Below, one piece after another: positions 40,941-49,447 of a stretch of 64,000 bases of DNA. The DNA is taken from positions 4,351,501 to 4,415,500 of the forward strand of contig NZ_FXUY01000001.1 in the NCBI RefSeq assembly GCF_900182985.1, read 5' to 3'. The stretch is from Pseudomonas helmanticensis (GTDB taxonomy: Bacteria; Pseudomonadota; Gammaproteobacteria; Pseudomonadales; Pseudomonadaceae). The notes below the pieces were generated by a model that saw only the letters and a program-made list of their open reading frames with translations, searched no databases and had not been told where the DNA came from. Each line of letters opens with the position of its first letter. Position 1 is the first letter of the stretch. Made by a program: the position numbers and the translations under genes.

Positions 40941-41986
40941 GTGAAGAAGTTCCACGTGGAACACATTCGCTCAATAGCCCATGGATTCAAGCGGGACGTT
41001 TGGCGTTTTTTGCCTTGTACGCGGTGACGGTACTGGCCGCATTGGCTTGGGCGTTCTCCAATGTGCGGCAGATCGACCCGCAGAATCGCGCGGTGGTTTT
41101 GCACTTTGGCGCGCTGGATCGCATTCAGAATGCCGGTCTGTTGTTGGCGTGGCCCCAGCCATTCGAGCAAGTGGTTTTGTTGCCAGCGGCGGATCGGGTC
41201 ATCGAGCGCCGTGTGGAAAACCTGCTGCGCACGGATGAGGCGCTCAAGGCTGATCGGGTCGCCTCGTTCGCGACACCCTTGAGCGATGCATTGGCCGGCT
41301 CTGGTTATTTATTGACCGGTGACGCCGGTGTGGTGCAACTGGATGTCCGCGTGTTTTACAAAGTCACCGACCCGTATGATTTTGTCCTGCAAGGAGAACA
41401 TGTCTTGCCGGCACTCGATCGTCTGGTGACACGCAGTGCTGTGGTACTGACAGCCGCGCGGGATCTGGACACCATTCTGGTCGCCCGACCGGAACTGATC
41501 GGTGCCGATAATCAGGCTGCCGAGCGTCGTGAAAAACTCCGTGGTGATCTGGTGCAAGGCATCAACCAACGTTTGGCGAACTTGAAGGCGAGCGGCCAGG
41601 GCATCGGCATTGAAGTAGCGCGAGTCGATGTGCAATCGAGTTTGCCGGACCCAGCGGTCAGCGCTTTCAACGCGGTCTTGACCGCCAGTCAGCAAGCCGA
41701 CAAAGCCGTGGCCAACGCACGCACTGACGCCGAGAAACTCACTCAAACCGCCAACGAACTAGCTGACCGAACGTTGCAGGTCGCCCATGCACAGGCCGGC
41801 GAACGCCTGGCGAAAGCTTCTGCCGACACCGCCACCGTATCGAGTCTGGCCAGCGCCACCGACCCGCAAATGCTCCTGCGTCTGTACCGCGAGCGCATGC
41901 CGAAGATTCTCGGTCAGTCCGGATCGGTGACCACGGTCGACCCGAAAGACGATTCCCGCCTGATCATTCAGGGAGCCAGTAAATGA
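40937..41986 (+). CDS. HflC-like SPFH domain protein
   Basis: This 349-residue protein has a single membrane helix at about residues 19-40 and an SPFH domain beginning VRQIDPQNRAVVLHFGALDRIQNAGLLLAWPQPFEQV. A C-terminal coiled coil follows (about 250-300, Ala/Lys/Thr-rich). It overlaps both neighbours by four bases (ATGA at each end), so stoichiometric synthesis with the second SPFH protein and the ATPase is likely. A parS site is embedded in codons 4-9. Confidence 0.82.
   Translation: MSEEVPRGTHSLNSPWIQAGRLAFFALYAVTVLAALAWAFSNVRQIDPQNRAVVLHFGALDRIQNAGLLLAWPQPFEQVVLLPAADRVIERRVENLLRTDEALKADRVASFATPLSDALAGSGYLLTGDAGVVQLDVRVFYKVTDPYDFVLQGEHVLPALDRLVTRSAVVLTAARDLDTILVARPELIGADNQAAERREKLRGDLVQGINQRLANLKASGQGIGIEVARVDVQSSLPDPAVSAFNAVLTASQQADKAVANARTDAEKLTQTANELADRTLQVAHAQAGERLAKASADTATVSSLASATDPQMLLRLYRERMPKILGQSGSVTTVDPKDDSRLIIQGASK
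40948..40963. other. parS partition site 1
   Basis: AGTTCCACGTGGAACA contains the perfect 14-bp palindrome GTTCCACGTGGAAC and matches the Pseudomonas ParB-binding consensus (TGTTCCACGTGGAACA) at 15 of 16 positions. It lies inside the third SPFH gene. ParB encoded at 2053 is the expected ligand. Confidence 0.88.
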
Positions 41987-43890
41987 GCGCGACCACTGCT
42001 GCACCGAGCCTGTTGTCCTCGGCCGAACAACGCCGTGCGGCGCGTCAATTGACCTTGGCCATGCTCGCACTGGGTCTGCTGAGCCTCGGCTTGATTTGGC
42101 GCTGGATGATCCCGGAACAAACCGGCGTCAGTCAGTTACTGCTGGGTTTTGCCTCTTTATTGGTGGCTGTCCCGGTAATGCGTTCGGCGTGGTACAGCCT
42201 GCGTTACCCGAGTCTGCACGGGATTACCGATCAGTTGATCGCCTTGGCAATGCTTGGGGCGTGGGCGACCGGCGATCTGCTGACTGCGGCGTTGCTGCCG
42301 ATCATCATGATCTTTGGCCATGTGCTGGAAGAGCGCAGCGTGATTGGTTCGCAGGAAGCGATTCATGCCCTCGCCCAACTGACCCGCAGCCACGCGCGTA
42401 AGGTTCAGGCGGATGGTTCGATCATCGAAGTGGATAATGGCACGCTGAAATCCGGCGACAGGGTTGAGGTGCGAGCCGGAGATCGGGTGCCGGCGGACGG
42501 TCGGGTACTGTCCGGACAGGCCAGCCTCGATACGGCCTCGATTACCGGTGAATCGGTGCCGGTGGAAGCGGGCGTCGGCATGACAGTGTTCGGTGGTGCA
42601 ATCAACCTCGATGGTCTGCTGCGCATCGAAGTGACCCGCACGGGCGATGAATCGACACTGGGCAAAGTCATTGCCCTGATGCAAAACGCCGAACGTTCGA
42701 AGCCGCCAATTACCCGTTTGCTCGAGCGTTATGCCGGCAGTTACATGGTGTTGGTGTTGCTGCTCGCGGCAGTGACCTGGTTTATCACCAATGATGCGCA
42801 AGCGATGCTTGCCGTGTTGGTCGCGGCCTGTCCGTGCGCATTGGTGTTGTCCGCCCCGGCGACGGCGATTGCCGGTGTGGCGGTGGCGGCGCGGCACGGC
42901 ATTCTTATCCGCAGTTCGGCATTCCTCGAAGAACTGGCCGACCTCACCTCGCTGGTGGTCGACAAGACCGGCACTTTGACATATGGCACCTTGCGTTTGC
43001 AGTCGATCAACAGTCCGTGCGCCGATTCATCGACGGTCATGGCGTTGGCGGCCAGTCTCGGCGCGGCGAGCAGTCACCCGGTCAGCCGGGCTCTGGCGGG
43101 GCTGGTCAGTCAGGACGCGTGTTGGTCACTCAAGGATATTCATGAGCGCCAAGGCCTGGGTGTGGTCGCCATGACCGAGCAGGGCGAGGCGGCATTGGGC
43201 CGACCGGAGTTGTTTGGCCACCTGGGCATCGCCACGACAGCCGTGCCTGAGCACGACGGTCCGATTGCCGGCCTGGCGCTGAACGGTGAATTCCTCGCCT
43301 GGCTGTTGCTCGCCGACAGCGTCAAACCGGAAGCCCGCTTTGCCCTCAATGAGTTGCGTGAACTGGGGCTCGGACGGCAACTGTTGCTGACCGGTGATCG
43401 TCAGAGCGTGGCCCAGGCCCTGGCGCGAGATGTCGGCTTGCACGAGGTTGAAGCGCAAGCCTTGCCCGAGGACAAACTCAATCGCGTGCTCAAGGAAATC
43501 GACAATGGTTTCCGGCCAATGGTGGTCGGCGATGGCATCAACGATTCGCTGGCACTCAAGGCCGGTGTGGTCGGCGTGGCGATGGGCGTTGGCGGTGCCG
43601 ACATCGCACTGGCCTCGGCCGACATCGTGCTGATCGGCAGTGACCTGCGCCGACTCGGCACCTGTGTGCGGCTGAGTCGTCAATGCCGGCGAACCTTGCA
43701 GGTCAACGTGATCATCGGTCTGGGCTGGACGCTGGTGATCGTGGTGTTCGCTGCATTCGGCTGGCTCGGCGCTGCCGGGGCGATGATTGCTGCGTTGCTG
43801 CATAACCTCAGCACCTTGCTGGTACTCGGCAACGCCGGACGTTTGCTGCGTTTTCAGGAGCCGCTGTTGAAGCTCAAGGAAGAAACCTGA
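41983..43890 (+). CDS. Heavy-metal-translocating P-type ATPase, HmtA-like
   Basis: This 635-residue P1B-type ATPase has the membrane metal motif CPC at 283-285, the actuator TGES at 188-191, the phosphorylation site DKTGTLT with Asp327, the P1B His-Pro at 365-366 and the hinge GDGIND at 516-521. The last helix pair has LLHNLSTLLVLGNAGRLL. There is no N-terminal CxxC metal-binding domain, which is unusual for exporters of Cu or Zn. The arrangement with HflK/C-like genes matches P. aeruginosa PA2435-PA2439, where HmtA imports copper and zinc. Import of zinc, perhaps copper, is therefore inferred. It is coupled to the SPFH genes by an ATGA overlap. Confidence 0.86.
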   Translation: MSATTAAPSLLSSAEQRRAARQLTLAMLALGLLSLGLIWRWMIPEQTGVSQLLLGFASLLVAVPVMRSAWYSLRYPSLHGITDQLIALAMLGAWATGDLLTAALLPIIMIFGHVLEERSVIGSQEAIHALAQLTRSHARKVQADGSIIEVDNGTLKSGDRVEVRAGDRVPADGRVLSGQASLDTASITGESVPVEAGVGMTVFGGAINLDGLLRIEVTRTGDESTLGKVIALMQNAERSKPPITRLLERYAGSYMVLVLLLAAVTWFITNDAQAMLAVLVAACPCALVLSAPATAIAGVAVAARHGILIRSSAFLEELADLTSLVVDKTGTLTYGTLRLQSINSPCADSSTVMALAASLGAASSHPVSRALAGLVSQDACWSLKDIHERQGLGVVAMTEQGEAALGRPELFGHLGIATTAVPEHDGPIAGLALNGEFLAWLLLADSVKPEARFALNELRELGLGRQLLLTGDRQSVAQALARDVGLHEVEAQALPEDKLNRVLKEIDNGFRPMVVGDGINDSLALKAGVVGVAMGVGGADIALASADIVLIGSDLRRLGTCVRLSRQCRRTLQVNVIIGLGWTLVIVVFAAFGWLGAAGAMIAALLHNLSTLLVLGNAGRLLRFQEPLLKLKEET

Positions 43891-43908
43891 AACTATTTTT
43901 CACACTTC

Positions 43909-43936
43909 TGTAACGCCGTCAGGGTCGCCCTCTCTA
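43909..43936 (+). promoter_or_regulatory. Candidate ECF-type promoter of the bufferin operon
   Basis: TGTAAC (43909-43914), 16 bases, then TCTCTA (43931-43936). The spacing and TGTAAC-like -35 suit an extracytoplasmic-function sigma factor, as reported for some bufferin operons. It lies 66 bases before the peptide gene. No sigma factor gene is in the window. Confidence 0.35.
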
Positions 43937-44001
43937 GTGCTATGTCGGGACTGAACAACCTTCCAGCCGACACCCCCTGACGATTACCGAGGATAAGAAA
44001 A

Positions 44002-44253
44002 ATGACTATCAAGACCGCTGCTGCTGGTGCCGCTCTCGCTTTGGCCGCCGCCACGATGTTTGCCGGTGTCGCGACCAACGCAATGGCTGCCGATGCCAAT
44101 GTTCACTGCTACGGCGTGAATGCCTGCAAAGGCCAGAACGACTGCAAGACCAAAGACCACGCCTGCAAAGGCATGGGTTCGTGCAAAGGCCAGGGCTTCA
44201 AGGCGATGACTCAGACGGCTTGCGACAAAGCAGGTGGCAAGGTCGGCGAATAA
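44002..44253 (+). CDS. Bufferin-type exported Cys-rich metallophore precursor (BufA-like)
   Basis: This 83-residue precursor has a signal peptide, cleaved near ANAMAA-DAN (residue 30). The mature part of about 53 residues has six cysteines (36, 42, 48, 55, 61, 74) in repeated C-K-G or N-D-C-K settings: [36 protein letters not shown]. Directly following DUF692 (MNIO) and DUF2063 genes identify it as a bufferin-type RiPP, in which cysteines are oxidised to thiooxazole-type groups and the product sequesters copper in the periplasm. The repeat pattern looks closer to the BufA2-like than the BufA1-like form. It has a GAGGATAAG ribosome site. Confidence 0.82.
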   Translation: MTIKTAAAGAALALAAATMFAGVATNAMAADANVHCYGVNACKGQNDCKTKDHACKGMGSCKGQGFKAMTQTACDKAGGKVGE

Positions 44254-44262
44254 CTGACCGGC

Positions 44263-44301
44263 AAGTGCCGCCGCAGTGGTTAACGCCACTGCGGCCACTT
44301 T
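44263..44301 (+). terminator. Intercistronic hairpin (attenuator) after the bufferin peptide gene
   Basis: CCGCAGTGG (44271-44279), loop TTAACG, CCACTGCGG (44286-44294) is a perfect 9-bp stem. Outer AAGTG/CCACTT adds imperfect pairing, and TTTTATC follows. It begins ten bases after the peptide stop and ends 17 before the MNIO gene start. Partial termination here would give more peptide than enzyme. Confidence 0.6.
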
Positions 44302-44317
44302 TATCAGGAGTCCGCTC

Positions 44318-45163
44318 ATGCCTGCTGTTCATCCTTTCCTTGGTTACGGCCTCGGCTTGCGTAGTGCCTATTACCAGCAGATCCTCGAACAGTCGCCGCA
44401 CGTCGACTGGTTTGAAGTGGTCTCGGAAAATTTCATGGTGCAGGGCGGCAAGGCCCTGTATTACCTCGACGCCATCGCCGAGCGCTATCCGTTGGTGATG
44501 CACGGAGTGTCCTTGTCCATCGGTGGGCCGCATGCCCTCGATCCGGACTATCTCAAACAACTCAAGCAACTTGCTGACCGGGTCAAACCGGCATGGATCT
44601 CCGACCACTTGTGCTGGAGCCGTGGCAACGCGCATCAGTTGCATGATCTGCTGCCACTGCCGTACACCGCCGAAAGCCTTGTGTACATCGCCGGGCGAGT
44701 CGCGCAAGTGCAGGACGTGTTACAGCGGCCACTGGTGCTGGAGAACGTCTCCAGTTATGTGCGCGCCGCGTCGGATGATTTCACCGAGTGGGAATTTCTT
44801 GCCGCTCTGAGCCGGGAGAGCGGCTGCGAGTTGCTGCTGGACGTGAACAACGTCTACGTCAGTTCACGCAATCACGGTTTCGATCCGTGGGCCTTCATCG
44901 AGCATCTGCCTGTCGATAAAGTCCGCCAGTTGCACCTCGCCGGGCACAGCGACTATGGCGACTACGTGATCGACACCCATGACCATCCGGTGAGCGATCC
45001 GGTCTGGGCGCTGTATCGACGCACCTTAGAACACTTCGGCCCGGTGGCCACGTTGCTCGAGCGCGATGATCATTTTCCGCCCTTCGAAGAATTGCTCGAT
45101 GAATTGCACACCGCGCGTGAACTGGGCGACCAGGTCCTGGCCAGGAGGCAACAATGCGCCTGA
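44318..45163 (+). CDS. DUF692 / MNIO multinuclear non-haem iron oxidase (BufB-like)
   Basis: This 281-residue TIM-barrel enzyme is of the multinuclear non-haem iron-dependent oxidase family. Metal-ligand candidates appear in family positions: SENF (Glu37), MHGVSLSIG (His62), SDHLCW (Asp96, His97), LENVSSY (Glu142), DVNNVYVSS (Asp175, Asn177), LHLAGHSDY (His206, His210), HDHPV and LERDDHFPP. It would oxidise cysteines of the adjacent peptide with DUF2063 as partner. ATG 44318 follows CAGGAG. The 3' end overlaps the next gene by ten bases. Confidence 0.9.
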   Translation: MPAVHPFLGYGLGLRSAYYQQILEQSPHVDWFEVVSENFMVQGGKALYYLDAIAERYPLVMHGVSLSIGGPHALDPDYLKQLKQLADRVKPAWISDHLCWSRGNAHQLHDLLPLPYTAESLVYIAGRVAQVQDVLQRPLVLENVSSYVRAASDDFTEWEFLAALSRESGCELLLDVNNVYVSSRNHGFDPWAFIEHLPVDKVRQLHLAGHSDYGDYVIDTHDHPVSDPVWALYRRTLEHFGPVATLLERDDHFPPFEELLDELHTARELGDQVLARRQQCA

Positions 45164-45942
45164 AAGAATGGCAACTGGCGTTCGAAGCGTTTCTGCTCGA
45201 TGACGGTGCCAATGCCAATATGGCGTTGAGTGACAGCCTGATCGGTGGCCCGACACTGGATATCGACACTGGGCTGGCGATCTATCACAACGCCTACAAG
45301 GCGCGGTTGCTGGAAGTGCTGCGTGATGACTTTCCGAGCATCCTGCACTGGATGGGCGATGAAGAATTCGAGCGGCTCGCCACCGCGTACATCCGCGAAA
45401 ACCCTTCAACTCATTACAGCCTGCGCTGGCTGGGTAGAGGCTTCGAAAGTTTTATCCGCGAGCATTTGATCCCGCAGCAGAGTGCCCCCTTGGCCGAATT
45501 GGCAGCGATGGAATGGGCATTCACCCTGGCCTTTGATGCGCCCGCCGGTGAACCGCTGACGATTGCAACAATGGCGACACTCGCCCCTGAAGAGTGGCCC
45601 GAGCTACAAGTCAAACCGAGCCCATCGTTGCAGTGGCAGATGTGCCGCTTCAATAGCCTTTCTCTGTGGCGGTCGCTGAAAGAGCAATCTGAATTTCCTG
45701 GCAGTACCACGCTGGAAATCCCTCAGGTCTGCCTGATCTGGCGTAACAACCTGATCTGCAACTACCGAAGCCTTGAACCTGCGGAAGCCGACGCGCTGAG
45801 TGGCTTGTTGCACGACGGCTGGAAATTCTCCGAACTGTGCGCTGCGCTGGCAGTCATTTATGGTGAGGGCGCACCACTTCAAGCTGTTACCTGGCTGAAA
45901 CAGTGGGTTGAGGAAGGCTTGCTGGAGCGTCTGCAACGATAG
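45154..45942 (+). CDS. DUF2063 RiPP-recognition partner protein (BufC-like)
   Basis: This 262-residue protein is encoded directly after the MNIO gene with a 10-base overlap and an AGGAGG ribosome site. Family pattern: LKEWQLAFEAFLLDD at the start, then GLAIYHNAYKARLLEVLRDDFPSILHWMGDEEFERLATAYI. DUF2063 proteins bind the precursor peptide and present it to the MNIO. The C-terminal half (about 160-262) ends with GWKFSELCAALAVIYGEGAPLQAVTWLKQWVEEGLL, resembling winged-helix folds. Confidence 0.86.
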   Translation: MRLKEWQLAFEAFLLDDGANANMALSDSLIGGPTLDIDTGLAIYHNAYKARLLEVLRDDFPSILHWMGDEEFERLATAYIRENPSTHYSLRWLGRGFESFIREHLIPQQSAPLAELAAMEWAFTLAFDAPAGEPLTIATMATLAPEEWPELQVKPSPSLQWQMCRFNSLSLWRSLKEQSEFPGSTTLEIPQVCLIWRNNLICNYRSLEPAEADALSGLLHDGWKFSELCAALAVIYGEGAPLQAVTWLKQWVEEGLLERLQR

Positions 45943-46027
45943 ATTTGGCTAATTAAATCGATAGCCTGCTATTTTTCAAGGATGGTCTACCCTCAGATCT
46001 GACGGTCTGAAACAAGGGGGATTTTCC

Positions 46028-47215
46028 ATGCTCGCGCAACTTCCACCGGCCTTACAGAATCTGCAGCTACCGCTTCGACTGCGGCTCTGGGACGGCCATG
46101 AGTTCAATCTGGGGCCGGCGCCCAGCGTCACCATCGTGGTCAAGGACCCGCTGATGGTTACCCAGTTCACCCACCCAAGCCTTGATGCGCTGGGAGCGGC
46201 ATTCGTTGAAGGCAAGCTCGAACTGGAGGGCTCGATCAGCGAGGTCATCCGGGTCTGCGACGAATTGAGTAATGCGTTGCTCGGCGACGATGACGACAGT
46301 CATCCTGTGCGCACCTTGCACGACAAGGAAACCGACGCCAAAGCCATCTCCTACCACTACGACCTGTCCAACGCGTTTTACCAGCTCTGGCTGGACAGCG
46401 ACATGGCGTATTCCTGCGCGTATTTCGAAACGGGTAGCGAAACCCTGGAGCAGGCGCAGCAAGCCAAATTCCGCCATTTATGCCGCAAGCTGCGTTTGCA
46501 GCCGGGCGAATACTTGCTGGATGTCGGCTGCGGCTGGGGTGGTCTGGCACGTTTTGCCGCACGCGAATTCGGCGCGAAAGTCTTTGGCATCACGCTGAGC
46601 AAAGAACAACTGGAACTGGCGCGCGAGCGCGTGAAGGCCGAGGGCTTGGAGCATCAGATCGAACTGCAACTGCTCGACTACCGCGATCTGCCCCAGGACG
46701 GGCGTTTCGACAAAGTGGTCAGCGTTGGCATGTTCGAGCACGTCGGCCACGCCAATCTGGCCGAGTACTGCAAAACCCTGTTCGGCGCGGTGAAGGAGGG
46801 CGGTCTGGTGATGAACCACGGCATCACCGCCAAACACACCGATGGCCGTCCGGTGGGACGCGGTGCTGGCGACTTTATCGAAAAGTACGTGTTCCCCAAT
46901 GGCGAGTTGCCGCACCTGGCGATGATCTCCGCCGAGATCAGCGAAGCAGGGCTGGAGGTTGTCGACGTCGAAAGCCTGCGCCTGCATTACGCTCGCACGC
47001 TCGATCACTGGAGCGAGCGGCTTGAGGACAACCTTGAGGCGGCGGGCAAGCTGGTCCCGGATCAAGCGCTGCGTATCTGGCGTCTGTATCTGGCCGGTTG
47101 TGCTTATGCGTTTGCGCGCGGCTGGATCAATCTGCACCAGATTCTTGCTGTGAAAACGCATCCGGATGGCAGTCATGAACTGCCATGGACGCGCGACGAC
47201 ATCTATAACCCTTGA
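46028..47215 (+). CDS. cfa: Cyclopropane-fatty-acyl-phospholipid synthase
   Basis: This 395-residue SAM-dependent enzyme converts membrane unsaturated fatty acids to cyclopropane forms. The SAM loop YLLDVGCGWGGLARFAAREFGAKVFGITLS is near residue 163, preceded by the lipid-binding region DLSNAFYQLWLDSDMAYSCAYFETGSETLEQAQ. VVSVGMFEHVGHANLAEY and FIEKYVFPNGELPHL follow. It is separately transcribed and converges on cls. Confidence 0.94.
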   Translation: MLAQLPPALQNLQLPLRLRLWDGHEFNLGPAPSVTIVVKDPLMVTQFTHPSLDALGAAFVEGKLELEGSISEVIRVCDELSNALLGDDDDSHPVRTLHDKETDAKAISYHYDLSNAFYQLWLDSDMAYSCAYFETGSETLEQAQQAKFRHLCRKLRLQPGEYLLDVGCGWGGLARFAAREFGAKVFGITLSKEQLELARERVKAEGLEHQIELQLLDYRDLPQDGRFDKVVSVGMFEHVGHANLAEYCKTLFGAVKEGGLVMNHGITAKHTDGRPVGRGAGDFIEKYVFPNGELPHLAMISAEISEAGLEVVDVESLRLHYARTLDHWSERLEDNLEAAGKLVPDQALRIWRLYLAGCAYAFARGWINLHQILAVKTHPDGSHELPWTRDDIYNP

Positions 47216-47222
47216 ACCTATT

Positions 47223-47242
47223 CCCTCTCCTTTGAGAGAGGG
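47223..47242. terminator. Candidate bidirectional hairpin between cfa and cls
   Basis: CCCTCTC (47223-47229) pairs with GAGAGGG (47236-47242) across six bases, between convergent genes 29 bases apart. There is no clear T-tract on either side. Confidence 0.45.
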
Positions 47243-47244
47243 AT

Positions 47245-48684
47245 TCATAGGATCGGCGAAATCAGCCGGGCGATCCGCATGCCGACTTGTTGCAGGCGGT
47301 GGATCTCCCGGCTTTCTTCTTTGGCGACTTCGTCGGCCAGCGCAAAGTCATCGTTGAGCATCTGTTCCACGGTAGCGGCAAAGGCACTGTCGACGGTCAG
47401 CAACATCACTTCGAAATTCAGCCGGAACGAGCGGTTGTCCAGATTGGCGCTGCCGATCGCGCTGATCTCGCTGTCGATCAACACGACTTTCTGATGCAGG
47501 AAACCGGGCCGGTAGCGGAACACCCGCACGCCGGCGCGGACGGCTTCAAAGGCATACAGGCTGGAAGCGGCGTAGACGATGCGGTGATCGGGGCGCGAAG
47601 GCAGCAGCAAACGCACATCGACACCGCGCAACACCGCTAGTCTTAACGCTGCGAAAACCGCTTCATCGGGAATGAAATACGGACTGGTGATCCACACCCG
47701 TTCGGTCGCCGCATGGATCGCTTCGACGAAGAACAGCGAGCAGGTTTCGTAGGCATCGGCCGGGCCGCTGGCGAGCAGTTGGCAGAGCACGCCGTCTTCG
47801 GGGTATTCATCCGGCAGGATCAGCGGCGGCAGGGTGCGTGCGGCCCAGAACCAGTCTTCGGCAAAGGATTCCTGCATGCACGCCACCACCGGGCCGCGTA
47901 CTTTGACGTGGGTATCGCGCCACGGCGCCAGGGGTGGTTTTTCGCCCATGTATTCATCGCCAACGTTGTGCCCGCCGACGAACCCGACCACGCCATCGAC
48001 AACAACGATTTTGCGGTGGTTACGGAAGTTGACCTGAAAGCGATTGAGCCAGCCGCTGCGCGTGGCGAAGGCTTTGACCTCGACACCAGCATCGCGCAGC
48101 GCCTGTACGTAACTATGGGGCAGGGCGTGGCTACCAATGCGATCGTAAAGCAGGTGAATCGCCACGCCTTCGGCGGCTTTCTTTAGCAGCAGATCGCGCA
48201 GGCGCTGGCCGAGCCGGTCATCGTGGATGATGAAAAACTGGATCAGCACGGCCTCTTTGGCCTGATCGATAGCATCAAAGATCGAGTCGAAAGTGGCTGT
48301 ACCGTTTACCAGCAACTGCACTTCATTGTTCGCCAGGCACGGCATGCGACCGAGTTTGGGCATCGCCCGCAATGACGCGTAGGCGTTCGACGCCCGTGCC
48401 GTCAGTGCTTCTTCCACCCATGGGCGCCAGTTCAGTTCGGAGATCGCCTGGCGCATCTGTTCGTTGGCCTGACGCCGCGCCTTGATGTAACCATCGAAGG
48501 TGCTGCGGCCGAACACCAGATACGGAATAAGCGTGAGGTAGGGAATGAAGATCAGCGACAATGCCCAGGCGATCGAGCCTTGAGCCGTGCGCACGGTGAG
48601 CACCGCGTGAATCGCGGCGATCAAACCGAGGGTGTGTATCAAGGCGATCAGATAACCGAAAATGTGCGGTCCAAAATAATCCAT
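47245..48684 (-). CDS. clsA: Cardiolipin synthase
   Basis: This 479-residue phospholipase-D superfamily enzyme joins two phosphatidylglycerols to cardiolipin at the inner membrane. Two N-terminal membrane helices (about residues 6-28 and 38-58, ending [18 protein letters not shown]) are followed by two HKD catalytic motifs: NHRKIVVVD near residue 220 and LHQKVVLID near residue 398, with [10 protein letters not shown] after the second. Length matches ClsA. I chose ATG 48684 (MDYFGPH); an in-frame start nine codons upstream is possible but less typical. Confidence 0.93.
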   Translation of the reverse strand: MDYFGPHIFGYLIALIHTLGLIAAIHAVLTVRTAQGSIAWALSLIFIPYLTLIPYLVFGRSTFDGYIKARRQANEQMRQAISELNWRPWVEEALTARASNAYASLRAMPKLGRMPCLANNEVQLLVNGTATFDSIFDAIDQAKEAVLIQFFIIHDDRLGQRLRDLLLKKAAEGVAIHLLYDRIGSHALPHSYVQALRDAGVEVKAFATRSGWLNRFQVNFRNHRKIVVVDGVVGFVGGHNVGDEYMGEKPPLAPWRDTHVKVRGPVVACMQESFAEDWFWAARTLPPLILPDEYPEDGVLCQLLASGPADAYETCSLFFVEAIHAATERVWITSPYFIPDEAVFAALRLAVLRGVDVRLLLPSRPDHRIVYAASSLYAFEAVRAGVRVFRYRPGFLHQKVVLIDSEISAIGSANLDNRSFRLNFEVMLLTVDSAFAATVEQMLNDDFALADEVAKEESREIHRLQQVGMRIARLISPIL

Positions 48685-48815
48685 GGGGCAGCCTTGCTCC
48701 GGAAGATTCAATGCTTAAAAGACCATGTTCTGTGGTGAATGTCGCTATTTAATTGGTGCATGAACCGAAGCAATCGGCCGACGTCTAACGGCCACTACTG
48801 ATCAGGAGTTTTTCG

Positions 48816-49334
48816 ATGAACGTTCGTCTGCTGGGTTTGGCGCTGGGCCTGGGTTTGGCATTGCCGGTGGTTGCGCAGGCGCAGATGCTGCAGCCGGGGC
48901 TGTGGGAAATGACATCGAGCAACGTCAAGGTCGATGACCAGCCGATGGATGTGCAATCGATCCTCGGCCAGCTGCAAGGGCAGATGACGCCGCAACAGCG
49001 CGCAGCGCTGGAGAAGAACGGGATCAACATCGGCGGCAAAGGCATTCGTGCCTGCCTGACCCCGGAGCAGGTCGCGACCAATGATATTCCGCTGGCTGAC
49101 CCGCAGTCGGGCTGCAAGCAGCAGATCACCGACCGCACTGGCAACCAGTGGAAATTCCGCTTCAGTTGCCCGAAAGCGCAGGGCACCGGTGTGGCGACGT
49201 TCCTCAGTGATCGCGAGTTCACCACGGTGGCCAACGGCACATTCAACGCGATCGGGATCAACCAGAAGGGCAGCCTGGAAACCCGCGCGGTGTGGCTGGG
49301 CCAGGATTGCGGCGCTGTGAAACCCCGCGCTTAA
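48816..49334 (+). CDS. Exported DUF3617 family protein
   Basis: This 172-residue protein has a signal peptide (residues 1-22, MNVRLLGLALGLGLALPVVAQA) and starts its mature part with QMLQPGLWEMTSSNVKVDDQPMD, the DUF3617 pattern. A conserved CLTPEQVATNDIPLADPQSGC near residue 70 and FSCPKAQGTGVATFLSDREFTTVANG follow. It probably folds as a periplasmic beta-structure; no biochemical role is known. Confidence 0.85.
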   Translation: MNVRLLGLALGLGLALPVVAQAQMLQPGLWEMTSSNVKVDDQPMDVQSILGQLQGQMTPQQRAALEKNGINIGGKGIRACLTPEQVATNDIPLADPQSGCKQQITDRTGNQWKFRFSCPKAQGTGVATFLSDREFTTVANGTFNAIGINQKGSLETRAVWLGQDCGAVKPRA

Positions 49335-49340
49335 TGCGAC

Positions 49341-49444
49341 CCCTGTAGGAGCTGCGGCACGCTGCGATCCTTTGATCTTGATTGTCAAAAACAAGATCAA
49401 AAGATCGCAGCCTCGTTTCACTCGTCGGCTCCTACAGGGTTTTT
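49341..49444. repeat. REPIN, family B variant
   Basis: Arms CTGTAGGAGCTGCGGCACGC and AAGATCGCAGCCTCG, then TTTCACTCGTCGGCTCCTACAG. It is nearly identical to the element at 32767, including the TTTCACTCG insertion and terminal GGGTTTTTG, and sits between the convergent DUF3617 and dihydroorotase genes. Confidence 0.9.
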
Positions 49445-49447
49445 GAA

